A DNA stretch of 64,000 nucleotides from Lasiosphaeris hirsuta (GCA_030549175.1 JAUKUA010000009.1:682001-746000), one strand, 5' to 3'; counted from the first letter of the stretch, positions 1 to 11,991 are shown. The notes: generated by a model not told the origin, from the letters alone. Numbers and translations are program-made.

Positions 1-2850
1 AGTCAGAGAGAAGTTCATCGATTATCTGCACAGTTTTGAGGGAATAACTTACCAGCCACGACCGTCATTACCACGGCAGTAATGATGAGGCCGTCCTGGC
101 GATGCTGATAAACAGAGTTTGGTTCTGTCTGGATGTCCATGTTGCTACTCGGTGAAAGGGGGCATAACTCGAACTCTCGTTGGGCTTTTCTGAAAAAGTC
201 AGGGTTCTGCTGGGTTTATCAAGGTTACATTTTGTTGCGGGGGTTGGGATGGATGGGTCGAGGGGGTCGGGCTTTGAGTACGGTGATCACATATAGACAG
301 CATAAATCAAGGTCTGCATTTGTTGCAGCCTCTGCTAGGCCGATCTTACGTTACTTAGATCAGCATCTGGAGTATTGGGTTGTTTACAGTACTTATTGTC
401 CACTTGCCCCATGTCGCCGTGTGAAAGTAGCGATATGCCAAAGGTACCTCGCCACCCACTTCCAGTGCGGATATATCAAAATTACGACGCGTAAATGTAT
501 ATGATGGTGCGGCATGTGTACTAAATGAAACAAATCCGTTTGCTCAGACTACCCACTTCCCATCTAACCGTCCTTCACAAACAGAGACACGACATAGCTG
601 AACAATGTCCTTGTATTCGATGTCAAATACCAAAAATTGGCGACGTCATCGGTGGCTCGGACCCGGGCACGGGCCTAACTTCCCGCGATCTACCCCCCTT
701 CTCAGCGAAGCGGACGTCAGCGTTAATTGTCAAAATGGTCGTTTCTTTTGCTTGTCGTCCGTCTGCACGCACTGACGCTGTGGTCACACCGAACCACATT
801 GACACTACAAAAATCATCATATCTTGGAGTCGTGGTTTGTGAGCCAATTACTACTAGGCTAGCCGCGAGGGCATATCCGGCGACCATTGGCCTGGATCTT
901 TTTGTAGTTGTGCCACTTGACCCGTGGCTTGGGCAAACAGGCGGGGTCGAGTGCGTGAGGGGGACAGCAGCTTATTAGCAGGGTGACATGACGTCAGTAG
1001 GGCAGTGTTGTAAATGAGCAAACTCGAGCGATGTCGTCACAAAGTTTCATGTTTTGTGTTCGTCTATCAGCTGTGAGGCTTGACTTCCATCTACTACATC
1101 GCCAACTTACATGCCCCCTAGATTTCCTCCGTGTGGCCGATTGGGTCGGCTTCAAGGTAATGGTCGCACATACAAACAGCGCCGCCTCTATTGTTGAATT
1201 GGTTTGGCAAACTGAGCATCGCTCAATATAAAGTCGCAATAGTAACCTTAATCATCGGAAAGGCCTGTCGATAAGTGCGGAAAATACACGATCGTATTTG
1301 TGGAGTCGGCTGCACCATCCTTTGAAGTACTAAGGGGCGCGGATGTAGTGTCGTGCAAGCGTTGATATCAATTTGCTGCAATCGATATTAAGACTAGGGT
1401 AGCAGGACATAGAGAGAAGAAGTGGAAGTGACAATACAATGTACACAACGTGATGGTACGACATGACGGTGTAATATGACCGATTTTCTTTAGGAATCAA
1501 GAAGTCGCTGTCGCGCGTGCCAGATTTTGTACCATCTCTATTTTATCGCGGCGTTTTTTTTTTTTTTTTTTGCCTTGGTTGGCTGCACGCTCCCCGCTCC
1601 GTCACGTTCGCGCATAAATAGAACCCCGATCCCAACATCAGTCGGCGTCCTCTCCTTAATATTCGAAGTGAGAATTGGCTCTACTCTCGATCTCCAACTC
1701 CTTATAACATATAACGGTACCACTCCTTACAAATGTAATTCCTCATCCTCATACCTAATCATTTTCCTCATCATCCTCCTCCTCTTCCAATTCAGAGCCA
1801 TAGTCGACACTATCGTGCTGTTACGCCCGGTAGACGACATTGTCTGCCATAACTGCCAGCCCTGTCTGGTCTACTTCTGTTTCAACAAGAGTGTCCTCAT
1901 CAATCGTATGTTCCATGATTAACTCGGTGATACTACTGGCGTCGTGTCCAATCTCTTAGGCAAAGCTAAGGAGTATAACTCTTCCTTACGTACTTCCCAT
2001 GGATATCCCAAAATCTTATACTTTTAAGGACCTCTTTCTGGATCAAAAAATTCGGGGTTTTGACCGAGCCCATCCAAGACAATTGTGTGATGGTAGTGGG
2101 AAATACCCACCATACGTATCTTACTCTTAGGTAAGTGTCGTTCCAAAACACTAGGCAGTACCCGTCAAGGCTTACCAAGGTCTCAAAACCGAGCTTATAT
2201 AGTAGTTTACTAAGTACTTACTCCTTTATATAAACTGGTATTGGGTTAAGAACTCCGATACGGTACTTACGTAGTTATGATATCTTCTACTTCCTCAAAG
2301 CCTTCTATCGTTCTTCCTTATCCTCCTACCGTATTAACGGGTCTTTCGGGTCAACCCCAATGTCTAGAACAATAGCTAAAAAGCTACGGTTAAACGTCTT
2401 CTTAATTTCAAATAGAGAAAGATACTGTTGGTGGCGGAGAAGAGCTCATCTAGTGACCCAGGCCCGAAGATTAAATTTATTATTGTTACGTGGAAAAATG
2501 TAAATAGCTTAGATAGGTTGGTCCATTGTGCGCAGTCCCTGCGCTAAATTGAGCACAGGGGGCGTACTGCCATATAATGGCAATGCACCCGCCAGACTGA
2601 TTGCCAACGGGCCATCCTTTACAATTTATTTACACTACCATACAATATGTCATGTTAGTGTTCAGTAAAAGACCACCCAAAATGATACGCACGAAAGCGG
2701 TCCATTCCAGACCGTAGCAATTATATCAGTTAACTATCACGGGAAGAATTAGATAGTAGTCGTAAATTCGTTATCTATTCAACTAACTAAGTATTAGTTT
2801 CTAGATCAAAATATTACTACCAAGGCAATAGGCCTACTTTATCAAGGTTC
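1..2850. other. Non-coding or decayed region, no gene supported
   Basis: Small open frames occur on both strands, but none has a start, codon pattern or family signature I can support. From about 1900 to 2940 the sequence is visibly AT-rich compared with the coding DNA that follows, as expected for old RIP-mutated repeat DNA. No transposase or reverse-transcriptase motif was recognised. An 18-T tract lies at 1554-1571. Confidence 0.5.
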
Positions 2851-2856
2851 TTATCA

Positions 2857-3451
2857 TTAATTAATCACTGGTCTCTCGCCGGCCCTTGGATAATACTTGT
2901 TCCAGTCCGAACCTAAACTTCGATAAATTGAACAGTTTGACAAATACGGTACGGATTTCTTAGAAACGAGACCTCCCATCATCCTGTCGATCCACTGGTC
3001 GTGGGTCTTGCAAGCCGGCTCGTCGCGCCTGTAGCCGGTCACCAAGCAGTTGATAAGGGTGGGAAGGATGTGCGACTGGGCCCACGGGCATCCGTAGTAG
3101 CCGGACGATGGCAGTCGACGCAACTCGTCGAGGTAGGCGCGCAACGTCGTCAGCATGGCCTCACTGGCTGGCTGGTCGAGCCGTGGCCAGAGGGAGTCCA
3201 GGCCCTCGCCGGAGATGTATTCGAGGATGACCACCTCAAGGAGCGTCTTGTCGTCACGGAAGAAGGCGTAGACGGTCGGGACGGGAATGCCCGTGGTTCG
3301 CCGCACGAAGAGCGTGCTCTGGCCCTCCTGAACCGGGCTACTCTCGGCGGTCCCCATCTTGGCGATGAAATGCTCGCCGACACGGAAGACGCCGGGCGAG
3401 AGTCGGACCACTCCATCGCCGTTCTTGAGCCGGAAGGCGGCATCGCTGGGC
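2857..3451 (-). pseudogene. Truncated aminoglycoside phosphotransferase (APH)-like kinase
   Basis: The minus-strand frame starts just inside a TAG at about 3452 and carries the N-lobe of a fungal APH/choline-kinase-fold protein. It shows the PSDAAFRL entry, a GVFRVGEHFIAKMG strand with the probable nucleotide-binding Lys, the TGIPVPTVYAFF segment and the LEYISGEGLDSLWP hinge. It continues to THDQWIDRMM. The catalytic-loop HxD and the Mg-binding Asp expected further on are absent. After about position 2945 the frame runs into AT-rich sequence and stops at 2857. The fragment is about 195 codons, against roughly 280 to 400 for whole family members. Either the 3' half has been replaced or the gene is a relic. 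The family call is secure; lack of kinase activity is inferred from the missing motifs. Confidence 0.7.
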
Positions 3452-3453
3452 TT

Positions 3454-4047
3454 CTACGCCGTGCCACAAAGACACTTGAGGCCAACTCTATAAAGAGTCT
3501 GGGCCCGAATCTTTGGTTGACATGGTGAAAGAGGGACCAAGGTTGTGGTCGACTTGACTGTGTCGTTGAGCACTGGTTGGATAGGCTCGTCCGCGTTGCT
3601 AGGCTTGTCACCCTGGTTATCAGGCCTAGGGTCATAAGGCGGCAGGTTCTTGTCGGTGTGTGCGGGACTAAGAGCGTTGTACCGAGCTATCGAGGACGCA
3701 ATCTGGAAGGCGTCTCTGAATCTGTCGACCGTTCCATCTGCCGCCCCTGTTCGTCTTCTCGCAGTGTTCATTGGAGTCACACGTCTTCTCTCCGTTTTGG
3801 TGCTGTCATTGCAGCTGGATTGGCTGCTTCGCTCTGAATCCACGCTCTCCTCGACTTCACCGTAGCCGTGGCTATGTGGTAGGGACCACGATGAGGCTTC
3901 TTCCTCTTCGCCAAAGTCCGCCGCTGGCACTTGACTCGAATGCTGGCCATCGGTGGGAACGGGGCTCGATGGACTCAGCAGCTCCCAGTCTTGACCCGGC
4001 CTTCGGACCTCCCCAGAGATCAATGGACGCCTTGGAATCCGACGCAT
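3454..4047 (-). CDS. Hypothetical ORF upstream of and in frame with the APH relic
   Basis: An ATG at 4047 opens 197 codons that end in the TAG immediately before the APH fragment, in the same frame. The product is polar and Ser/Pro/Glu-rich, with an EEEE run and many Ser and Thr; I do not recognise it. The TAG could be a nonsense mutation joining this to the APH part, or the last bases of an intron acceptor before the APH exon. The content does not resemble a normal APH N terminus, so it may be a different gene, or no gene at all. Confidence 0.3.
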   Translation of the reverse strand: MRRIPRRPLISGEVRRPGQDWELLSPSSPVPTDGQHSSQVPAADFGEEEEASSWSLPHSHGYGEVEESVDSERSSQSSCNDSTKTERRRVTPMNTARRRTGAADGTVDRFRDAFQIASSIARYNALSPAHTDKNLPPYDPRPDNQGDKPSNADEPIQPVLNDTVKSTTTLVPLSPCQPKIRAQTLYRVGLKCLCGTA

Positions 4048-4149
4048 TGAGAAATGCCCTCATTGCGTATCAGCAGCTGCAAATTGAGCCTCGACTGCTG
4101 TTGAATGTCAATAACTGTACCTGGGATAATGTATATATATGAGTGCACG

Positions 4150-5330
4150 GCTGGAGTACGTCATGGTTACGACCAGAAAGCTAAGCAACTAAAAGAGTGC
4201 CTGCGCAAATTTCTTCAAAAGACAGGCAACGTCGCAGACAGTGTTGGTCCCATCAACATGCTTCCCGGGGAGTATGGCTTGAGAATTCTGAGCGCCGGCA
4301 TCTGACTCGTGTTCATGGTGAGTTGAAACTCTGGCGTGGAAAGAGTTGGCAATAACAACAGTCTTTAGCTGGCCCAAACTGCTAGCTAGAACCGACTGAA
4401 AATCTTTGGGGCCTTTGAGTCTGCAAGGACAAAGCTGCGGCTCTACCCTGACAAGCAAGAAATCAGGACACACTGGAGCAAACTCAATCTCACGGTTTTG
4501 AGATCCATCTCCGCGCGCATCGGTTGCCTTTTGCCAGAGAGACATGGTGAGCTTCATTTTGCAGTTTTCTTTCTGATCTGACTCGGAACATGCATCCCGA
4601 CTTTCGCACTTCTGGATGAGCCGGAAACTCGAGCCCGACGCAGTTGGTAGCATTCTTGCCGAGCTGCAAAAAGACGCCAACGGATTGGAAAGCCTGGTTC
4701 GAGATATCCTCGATGACGCCATCGCCGAAATCCAAAGGACCGTCAAGGTCATCGAGACAACAACACATGAAATCAAAGTGGACACGACTCATCTCGTCAC
4801 CAACATGACGACTCTTATGTCTCAAAGCTCCAAGTCCATTGCCGCGACCCACCAATTCAGGGACGACCTAGTCCAACTCAACGCTAGACTCGAGCACGAC
4901 GCAACAGAGAAAGAACTGCGAGCCAAAATCAAAGCAGCCCACCAGAGACAAATGCCACTCTGGCAACAAAAGCTCGAAGAGCCTGAAAAGGGTAAACACA
5001 GTATCAAACTCGTCCTCAAAGAAGTCCTCACCTAAGCCGAGGAACGAGCCCGCCGGAACCGTTTTCTTCAAACCCAACTCCACGACAAAAAAAAAACGCG
5101 CCCTCACACCAATCCAAGGTCTCATGGCCGCTGCACAGCTCCTATTCGCTCTCGGTGGAGATATCGAGCAATCAACAACGGACATTGAGAAAATTCTCAA
5201 CTATAGAACGCACATCGAGAATCTCGTCTATAAAAGGAGCGTCTGTCGCCCTCCAAATCGACCAGAACTTTCTCTATAGACACAGTCTACTCCTCAACTC
5301 CTACATTCTCCATCAAGACACTGCTCCGAC
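4150..5330 (+). pseudogene. Remnant of a STAND/NLR-like N-terminal helical region
   Basis: Three plus-strand stretches in different frames look like one broken protein. About 4180-4303 reads QLKECLRKFLQKTGNVADS and then a GEYGLRILSAG motif. About 4397-4578 reads KIFGAFESARTKLRLYPDK and then ISARIGCLLPE. 4616-5035 is a 139-codon helical, coiled-coil-like stretch rich in Glu, Lys, Gln and Leu. A further piece at about 5100-5276 (GLMAAAQLLFALGGDIEQ) follows. This order resembles the Goodbye-like or helical N termini of fungal STAND proteins (family knowledge). A CHAT domain relic follows directly on the same strand. Several stops and frame changes mean it is not expressed as one chain. The assignment is tentative. 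Confidence 0.4.
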
Positions 5331-5378
5331 TCAATAAACCCCTTCAAACTCAACACCTTACTCCCCACAACATCCCAC

Positions 5379-5970
5379 TCAACCGCCTACATAACCTATC
5401 CAACGGTCATAAAACCCCCCACCCCACAACCACTCCGGGCTCCATATCTAAACTCCCCTTTTGCAACCGAGGAGGCTGAGAATGTCAGAAATATATGTCG
5501 ATCCATGGAACCAAAGCTGGGCGTGGTCAAACCTTGCATGTCAGCGCAAGGAGGTCCTGGAACAGCTCCGCGGATACGACGTGTTCCATTTCGCAGGTCA
5601 TGGGGTAACAGATACGCTCGTACCATCTAAAAGCTATCTCCTCCTCGAGGACTGGTTGACAAATCCGTTAACCGTCGAAAGCCTCGGTGGCTTGAGGCTC
5701 TAAGGTAACCCGTCTTTCTTGGTATATCTGTCCGCGTACTGTGGAGGCGGAGAGCCTCGTGGACGATGGGATATACTTAATCAGCGCCTTCTACCTGGCT
5801 AGCTTTACTAACGTTGTAGGCACACTCTGGGCTATATCCGACCTACCATTACACCAAAGTCACTAAGATCCTATATAATACTATCAAGGAGCGTGGCAGG
5901 ACTAACGAAGCCGTATATCTCGGGCTTCATAACGTAGTGAGGACCCTTCGCTACAGCACAGAGGCGTAGC
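5379..5970 (+). pseudogene. Broken CHAT (caspase-like) domain
   Basis: A CHAT peptidase-like domain can be followed through three frames. One frame ends in FATEEAENVRN (about 5445-5500). The next, 5461-5703, contains KEVLEQLRGYDVFHFAGHG, whose final His is the expected catalytic one. After a stop at 5701-5703 the strand with the Cys motif follows (YLSAYCGGGE, about 5719-5754). A shift then gives LVDDGIYLISAFYLASFTN and VVGTLWAISD, and finally ERGRTNEAVYLGLHNVVRTLRY. These are the landmark segments of fungal CHAT domains, which usually sit on TPR or NLR proteins. At least two frameshifts and one stop disrupt it. Together with the upstream helical relic it was probably one STAND- or TPR-type signalling gene. 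Confidence 0.75.
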
Positions 5971-5974
5971 CGGA

Positions 5975-7940
5975 AGCGTAGCCTATAGCTACCATCAACT
6001 CGGCGGGCGACAAGGCTATCAAGAGCAAAAAGTACGGGCAAGATGCCCGAGGTAGAGCATACTAATGCCAAGTACGTTGGCGAGGCCGTCGGGAGCCGGA
6101 GCTCTATGTTGAATCGTCAGCAGACGATACCTCTACGGAAGCGTTTACAGCTCACCTGGGTACGGAGCGCCACACACTGTTCCGCCGTGAGAGGTTACGG
6201 TCGATTCTTCTTCGCTGTCCGGTCTCTGGCCTCTTACTCGGCGAAGCGCTGGATAAAATCGGCATAGTGTGTCCCGTATCCGTGAAGAGCGGTGGGCGCG
6301 GCTTTGCTATTTCTTCCGTCTCCGCGGACGAGAGCCATGTGTAGGAGAAAACAGAAAACGAGACGTGAGACGATGGTGGGACGAAAATCCAGCGCCGAGA
6401 GAGGACGGCAGCAGGTGTGAAGGGATCCATTTTAGCTTACTGACTATTGAGTGACCAAATTTGGAGTTGGGAAACGGGAGCCTTGATTCAGGCCTCACGC
6501 ATGAGAATTCGGGGAGCTGAAAATGGCGACCACCCCCTGGTCGGCAGACAGGGTGTTGCGGCACGTGCTGGTGGGGTCGCGCAACCAAGTACATAGTACC
6601 TATATGAGGGGCGCGCCCCTCACTGCCAGGGTCGCCGAAAATGGCGACACGCGCCAGCCAAATTCGGCGGCTTCAACAGCGCATTCTCGCTTTGATCTGT
6701 AATATCAGTGATAGGGATGGAAATTTTAGGATAAGTGACGATAGAGGCAACTCTTTGATCTGGAGACCTCTTGATCTGAATGTCAGATATGTACGGTTTT
6801 TAAGTAGCTGGGAGTTATTCTTGGTTACTAGTATTTCAATCCCTCTCGTGTAGACTGTTGATAGTATTCGATTTAGACAGCTAATCAATAAAGTTCGACC
6901 GCTCTCTAAGACGTTCGCTCACATCAATGTCCCGACGAAGCCAAGACTCCAGCCCGCCAGTCCGTTAAGCCCGAAGGAACTGACCCACGAACAACTATGT
7001 GTTCCTAACCTCTAGCCTAGTGTAAATGGGGCTGCTTGCATCTGACCATTTAAAGGCAGCGCGCGTCGGCACCGAGGGGAAGTGCTACTCTGCATAAAAT
7101 GCCTTCCTCTTGCAACTGCTCATGAATCACCCGTTCGGATAGCATCTAGCAGCTCAAGGAAGGTGGCTCTGGCATTCCTGTAATATTGAATTGATCAAAG
7201 CAATGTTTAGCTCGAGAGACAGGCTGAGGCCACAAGCCCACCTAATAAGTGAGAAAATTTTATATTTCGAGTGTGATAACCGGAGTTTCAACCACGACTC
7301 AGAAAAAGCTGGGTCACCAATATGCCACCATTTTCATCAGAGTTGGGAGTTGACGGATTGAGGGAATCAAAGCCGCAACAGAGAAAACGTCATATTCCCA
7401 GTATATCTCATAATTGAGGCCTGCATATTGCGCGCTCGCAGCCAGATGCGCCCCGCACTTCCTGCCATCATCTCCGCGCACGGCTGTTGGAAGGCCAAAC
7501 ACACCTTTCCAGCCAGTAGGCAGCCAATGATTGGCAACATCAGCGTCTCGAAATAGTCACCCGGAATCACACCATAATATTTCGCTGCCTGACCCTCCTT
7601 CTTCACACATACAGTTCAACGGTTATCGCAAACCCCACATATTGACAGCCAATCGCCCTGGAGGCGAGCGTGCGATTTTGGCGTATCGCCACGGTGGGGG
7701 ACTTTGGCAGGGATTAGGATAGACGCCGGGGCGAGGTGCTCAAGATTGTTTGCAGGACCAAGAGTCTGGGCCCAGATTTACCATCGAGACGAGAGTTGAT
7801 GCCATATGCCAAGAGGAATATTACGCCTGTGATACCTAGCCAAGACTGAAGAGGGCTGATAATCGATGGCACGAGACGCGGGGGTTCTCGCATCAAGACT
7901 TGGCTTGGGGTGTCGGTGTCGTGCAACCGGGGAGCGGGTT
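5975..7940. other. Non-coding stretch with GC palindrome
   Basis: No open frame here has recognisable family content. The notable sequence is a perfect 18-bp GC palindrome at 6605-6622, followed by a GTCGCC...GGCGAC hairpin at 6631-6648. AAAATGGCGAC occurs both near 6520 and near 6638. These may be remains of a small mobile element. Confidence 0.4.
6605..6648. repeat. Perfect 18-bp palindrome plus adjoining hairpin
   Basis: TGAGGGGCG is followed directly by its reverse complement CGCCCCTCA. Eight bases later GTCGCC and GGCGAC form a second stem with a 6-nt loop. No protein or target-site duplication was seen, so the function is unknown. Confidence 0.5.
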
Positions 7941-7947
7941 GAGATGA

Positions 7948-7956
7948 TTTATAAAA
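7948..7956 (+). promoter_or_regulatory. Putative TATA box of the MFS gene
   Basis: TTTATAAAA lies about 90 nt upstream of the ATG at 8048. The spacing suits a fungal core promoter. Confidence 0.4.
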
Positions 7957-8047
7957 CCCGGGCCTCTGGGGCCTGTTTAGAGTGCAGATTGAGGCTGTAT
8001 AAGTGACTTGCTTGTGAGACTGTGGCACCTTTGTGCCGCACGCAGTC

Positions 8048-10213
8048 ATGGCTTCCCCCCCGAGCGACGACAAGGCCCAGTCGGCCTCGTCCGACCCCGT
8101 CACAGCGCTAAAGAGCGATATCAAGTCGACAGTTGAGGAAAAGGCTAGCGCCTCCAACTCGGAGGATAGCGAAGAGATCCGCCAGCGGATTCTTGAAGAG
8201 CATGCCGCTAATGGTGTTGATGCTCCGCGCCTGGCTCGAGACACGGGCACCACTAATCTTTCTTCCCTGTGGAGGCGAAAGAAAACATACAAGCCCGACG
8301 ACATTGCTACTCAGCCTTCAGTCTTTGACGATCCCGAGCTCGCAAAGCACTTCAGTAGGTTTCCGAGACCTTTTTCCTGCCTAACTACTGCCTCCTTTCA
8401 GCTAGTGTTGGATCAAGAGAAGAACTGACCGTAGCTCAAGAGCCCAACGAGAAATACGAAAATCTTCACCGGTTTGATCCCTCCTTTCGATGGACATGGG
8501 CAGAGGAGATTCCGCTTGTACGCAGAATAGACTGGAAGGTTACCGCATGGTCTTGCCTTGCATTCTTTGCGCTTGACCTCGACCGTAGCAACATCAGCCA
8601 AGCCAACACGGACAACTTTCTTGACGATCTCGGTCTCGATACCAACGACTACAACCTAGGCCAGACCGTGTTTCGAGTGTCATTTCTACTTTCCGAGCTA
8701 CCGAGTCAGCTGATCAGCAAGAAGATTGGACCGTGAGTGCTTCCACTGGGATTGGACATTGTCACAAGCTTACTGACAGCAAGAGAAAAGGGACCGATGG
8801 ATTCCGGCCCAAATGATCCTCTGGAGTTTGGTTGCTTCGGGCCAGTTTTGGCTCAAAGGGAGGCAGTCATTCCTCGTTTGCCGTGCACTCATTGGACTTC
8901 TCCAAGGCGGGTTTATTCCCGATGTCATCTTGGTAACATTGCCCTCAATTATTGCCGTCCCGTGTCAGTGCTGATACCGCATATCACACAGTACATGTCC
9001 TACTTCTTCAAAGGCACCGAGCTTCCGTTCCGACTTGCCTTATTTTGGATGGCCAACAGGTTGGAGGATGTCATTTCCCCGCTCATGGCTTACGGAATCT
9101 TGCGACTGCGTGGCTGGCATGGGATTGAGGGTTGGCGATGGTAAAGTTTCCGTCCGACTTCCGCTTTGTTGACATGGCTAACCCATATCGACGTGTCCAA
9201 AGGCTCTTCCTAATTGAAGGTATTCTAACCCTTCTTGTCGGTATTTGGTCGGTATTTGCCATGGCGCCCTCCCCTACCCAAACCAAAAGACCATGGCGAC
9301 CTAAAGGTTGGTTCACAGAACGCGAAGAAAAGATCATGGTCAACAGAATCCTTCGCGACGATCCATCCAAAGCCGACATGCATAACAGACAAGCCATCAC
9401 GTTCAAGCTGCTTTGGGACTCACTTTGCGACTATGATCTTTGGCCCATTTACATCATTGGCTTGACTTTCTCGATGCCTGCCGGCCCGCCGGATCAATAT
9501 CTCACACTGACGTTGCGCCAACTTGGATTTGACACATTTGACTCGAATTTGCTCAGCATCCCATGTCAGGTCGCTACCACCATCAATGTCTATACCACCT
9601 CCCCCCTTCAGGTCTTTTCGTACATTGCCCTCTAACGCTGAACAGATGCTGCTCCTCACATGGATATCCGAGAAGATCAATCAGCGTGCTCTCCTCGGTG
9701 TCGTTGTTGAACTCTGGCTGCTTCCGTGTGTCATTGCCCTATCTGTCCTCCCATCTGAAACTTCGAGATGGGCGTCGTATGGGCTAGTCACTGTCCTGCT
9801 GTCGTATCCATCGCCTCATCCTATGCAAGTCGGTTGGGTATGTTTCAGTCCCACTCAAACAAGAAGAGCCATGGTTAACCCCAACATCACAGTCCAGCCG
9901 CAATTCCAATACTGTCAGGACCCGTACAGTCTCTGCGGCCGTGTACAACATGGCGGTGCAGCTTCAGAGCATCATTTCAAGCAACATCTACCGCAAAGAC
10001 GACAGACCAGAGTATAGGCGCGGAAACCGGCAGCTTGTGGCAATCGCAAGCATGAATATCGTCATCTATCTGTTGGCCAAGGGATACTATGTCTGGAGAA
10101 ACAAGAAGAGGGATCAGAAATGGGAAGCGATGAACCCGGAAGAGAGACAGGTTTATTTGAACACGACAACGGACAAGGGGAGCAAGAGGCTGGATTTCCG
10201 ATTCGCTCATTAG
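8048..10213 (+). CDS. MFS transporter, allantoate permease (DAL5/ACS-like) family
   Basis: Seven exons are inferred: 8048-8354, 8402-8732, 8791-8932, 8992-9140, 9203-9569, 9646-9837 and 9893-10213. They sum to 602 residues. The protein has a hydrophilic N terminus of about 130 residues. A first membrane region follows, with [20 protein letters not shown], the typical loop after TM1 in anion:cation symporters of the DAL5 group. Next come [26 protein letters not shown] and [15 protein letters not shown]. Six more helices follow after a central loop containing [17 protein letters not shown]. These proteins import carboxylate-like solutes such as allantoate, nicotinate or dipeptides through the plasma membrane; the substrate here cannot be told. 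The ATG was chosen because the upstream in-frame start is a GTG. Intron 2 must use an AAG acceptor to keep frame. The gene converges on the PTH11-like gene downstream. Confidence 0.92.
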
Positions 10214-10628
10214 CGTACGATGATGGGCGTGGCGATTGTGAACACCACGGCATGGGGTGGAAACCCTTGGCCTCTACCCACTGCCCAGTTGGTAATGTCG
10301 GATGCACTCAGTCAGACTGGTTACCAACAAGTTTGTTGGAAGGGGTTCATGGCCCAGGTGAAGGAGCTACTAGCTTTCACAACATGTTACTTGGGTCATG
10401 CAACCGTGCAGGGGGTTCTTGCGAATCCGAATTCCGGAGCTCGGTGAAGCTTGAAGTACACAAAATGGTCAAGACAACTCATATACACACATCCAGAGCC
10501 AGCTGAGTATTGGTGATAGTAACACAGAAGTTGCAAACGCCCCCAGTTTTCCCAAACCCTTTTCCCAAAACTCCGTCCGCCTGTATGTAGCCCATGTATA
10601 TCCGTCATTGGTAGTTGCACAACCTCAA

Positions 10629-11894
10629 TCATATCACAGTACTCAACCACACATAGGCTTCTCTGATTGTGCTGACCCTGCGAGGGTTGTTGGGATTGAT
10701 AGACGGAGGCAGGGGCAGATCCAAGTCTCCCTTCTCCTCATCCCAACCTCCCGTCTCCTTGTCATTTGCCGTCTCGGCAGGCTTCTTCCCAATGAAGCGC
10801 GAAAGACGATTCAATGCGCCCGGCTGGCTTCGGGGAGGCGGTGATTCGAGATACTCGGCTTCGAGTTCGATGGCCGTCTTTGCGGGGAACTGGGCTGGAA
10901 AGACGAGGCCAAGCGGAAGCTTGCAGACGGGAAGGCAGGCGCAGATGACGGCGAGATTCGCTTCGATGATGGTCCAGATGGATGCGTCGATGTTGTCTTC
11001 CTCGGGTTAGCACGGGCTACTCAGAGAGTTGACAGGGATGGATGGGGCAGCTTACATGTCACGTCGAAGGTGGTGTCCAGAGCTTGCATGCGCAAGATGC
11101 TAGCAACAGTCGTGCTGTGTCGGGAACCAAAGTCAGCTGAGCTAAGGGTTTGTGGAAGCTATCAGTGACGACTTACAACATGCCAAAGGCGAACACAACT
11201 ACGAGGGCAACTTTCTGGCCAGAGGGCATGTGGGACGAGTGAATCGGCTGGAAGGGGAGTGCCAAGAGGAGCACGTCGGTGACGATGGTGATGCCAGAAT
11301 TGGCATACCAATAGGCTGTGAGGTTGATACACGAGCCCGAGGACGACGGACCCCAAATGCGAGAAACAGGAGCGCATTGGCCAATGGAAGTGGCTGTAGT
11401 GGCCACCATGAAGGTAAAAACGACTCCCAGAGAGATATAGCACGCCGTCTTGAACCACTTCTTGTCAAATGTCCGGAGATAGAGCAAGACAATCGAGGCT
11501 TTTGTGAGGTTGATGGTGAGCTTATAGAAGATGTCGGCAGCATAGGCGATCTGCAACAGCGAGCGGGTCAATACGGCGCCGCACATCGAAGAGACAGCTC
11601 AGCAAGAGCAAGTCGACATACCTTCAGAGTCATTGTCAGGTCATCCAAAGACAAGCTGATGATATGCTGACCCAATCCATACGAGGAGGCCACCATAACC
11701 AGGGCCGAGAGGATAGTCGCAAAGATCCACGACAGGAAAATGGTGTAGTCGTCCCAGCCAAGAGAAGACCATGTCCTCAACTTCACGCGGGACCATACTC
11801 GCAGGCCAACAAAAATCGGTGTGAGGACAAAGAACGTGATGCATGCCGCCTGGATCTGGGACGCTCTGTTCTCGGGCAGTGTGTTGGACGCCAT
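10629..11894 (-). CDS. PTH11-like integral membrane protein, fungal rhodopsin-fold domain
   Basis: Four exons on the minus strand are inferred: 11894-11622, 11550-11177, 11114-11056 and 10996-10629. They give 357 residues. The chain starts MASNTLPENR and passes through the first helix into VGLRVWSRVKL and LGWDDYTIFLSW, the hallmark start of the fungal rhodopsin-like domain. Then come SYGLGQH, FYKLTINLTKASIVLLYLRTF, GQCAPVSRIW and TDVLLLALPF. It ends its seventh helix with ASIWTIIEANLAVICACLPV. A cytosolic tail of about 90 residues is rich in Pro, Arg and Glu. There is no N-terminal CFEM Cys pattern. Related proteins in plant- and insect-associated fungi are treated as surface-sensing receptors, but the ligand is unknown. 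A TATA-like ATATATA lies about 90 nt upstream, near 11982-11990. Confidence 0.85.
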
Positions 11895-11979
11895 GGTGAG
11901 GTATTGGGCAGGAAGCGAGTCGATGTCAGTGACAAGCACACTCAATCATCAGCATCTAGGGAAAGCGAAGATGGCCCGG

Positions 11980-11991
11980 TAGATATATATG
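11980..11991 (-). promoter_or_regulatory. Putative TATA box of the first PTH11-like gene
   Basis: An AT-only ATATATAT run lies about 90 nt upstream of the minus-strand ATG at 11894. Confidence 0.35.

Noticed and set aside
133..1922. Several small open frames at the start of the window
   Set aside because: They overlap on both strands, many begin at non-ATG codons, and none shows domain content or introns that extend them.
3001..3528. Plus-strand 175-codon frame over the APH relic
   Set aside because: It is the shadow of the minus-strand APH frame in GC-rich sequence; its composition is Arg/Gly/Val-rich with no motif.
11152..11670. 172-codon plus-strand frame
   Set aside because: Antisense to exon 2 of the PTH11-like gene, whose helices are clearly coded on the minus strand.
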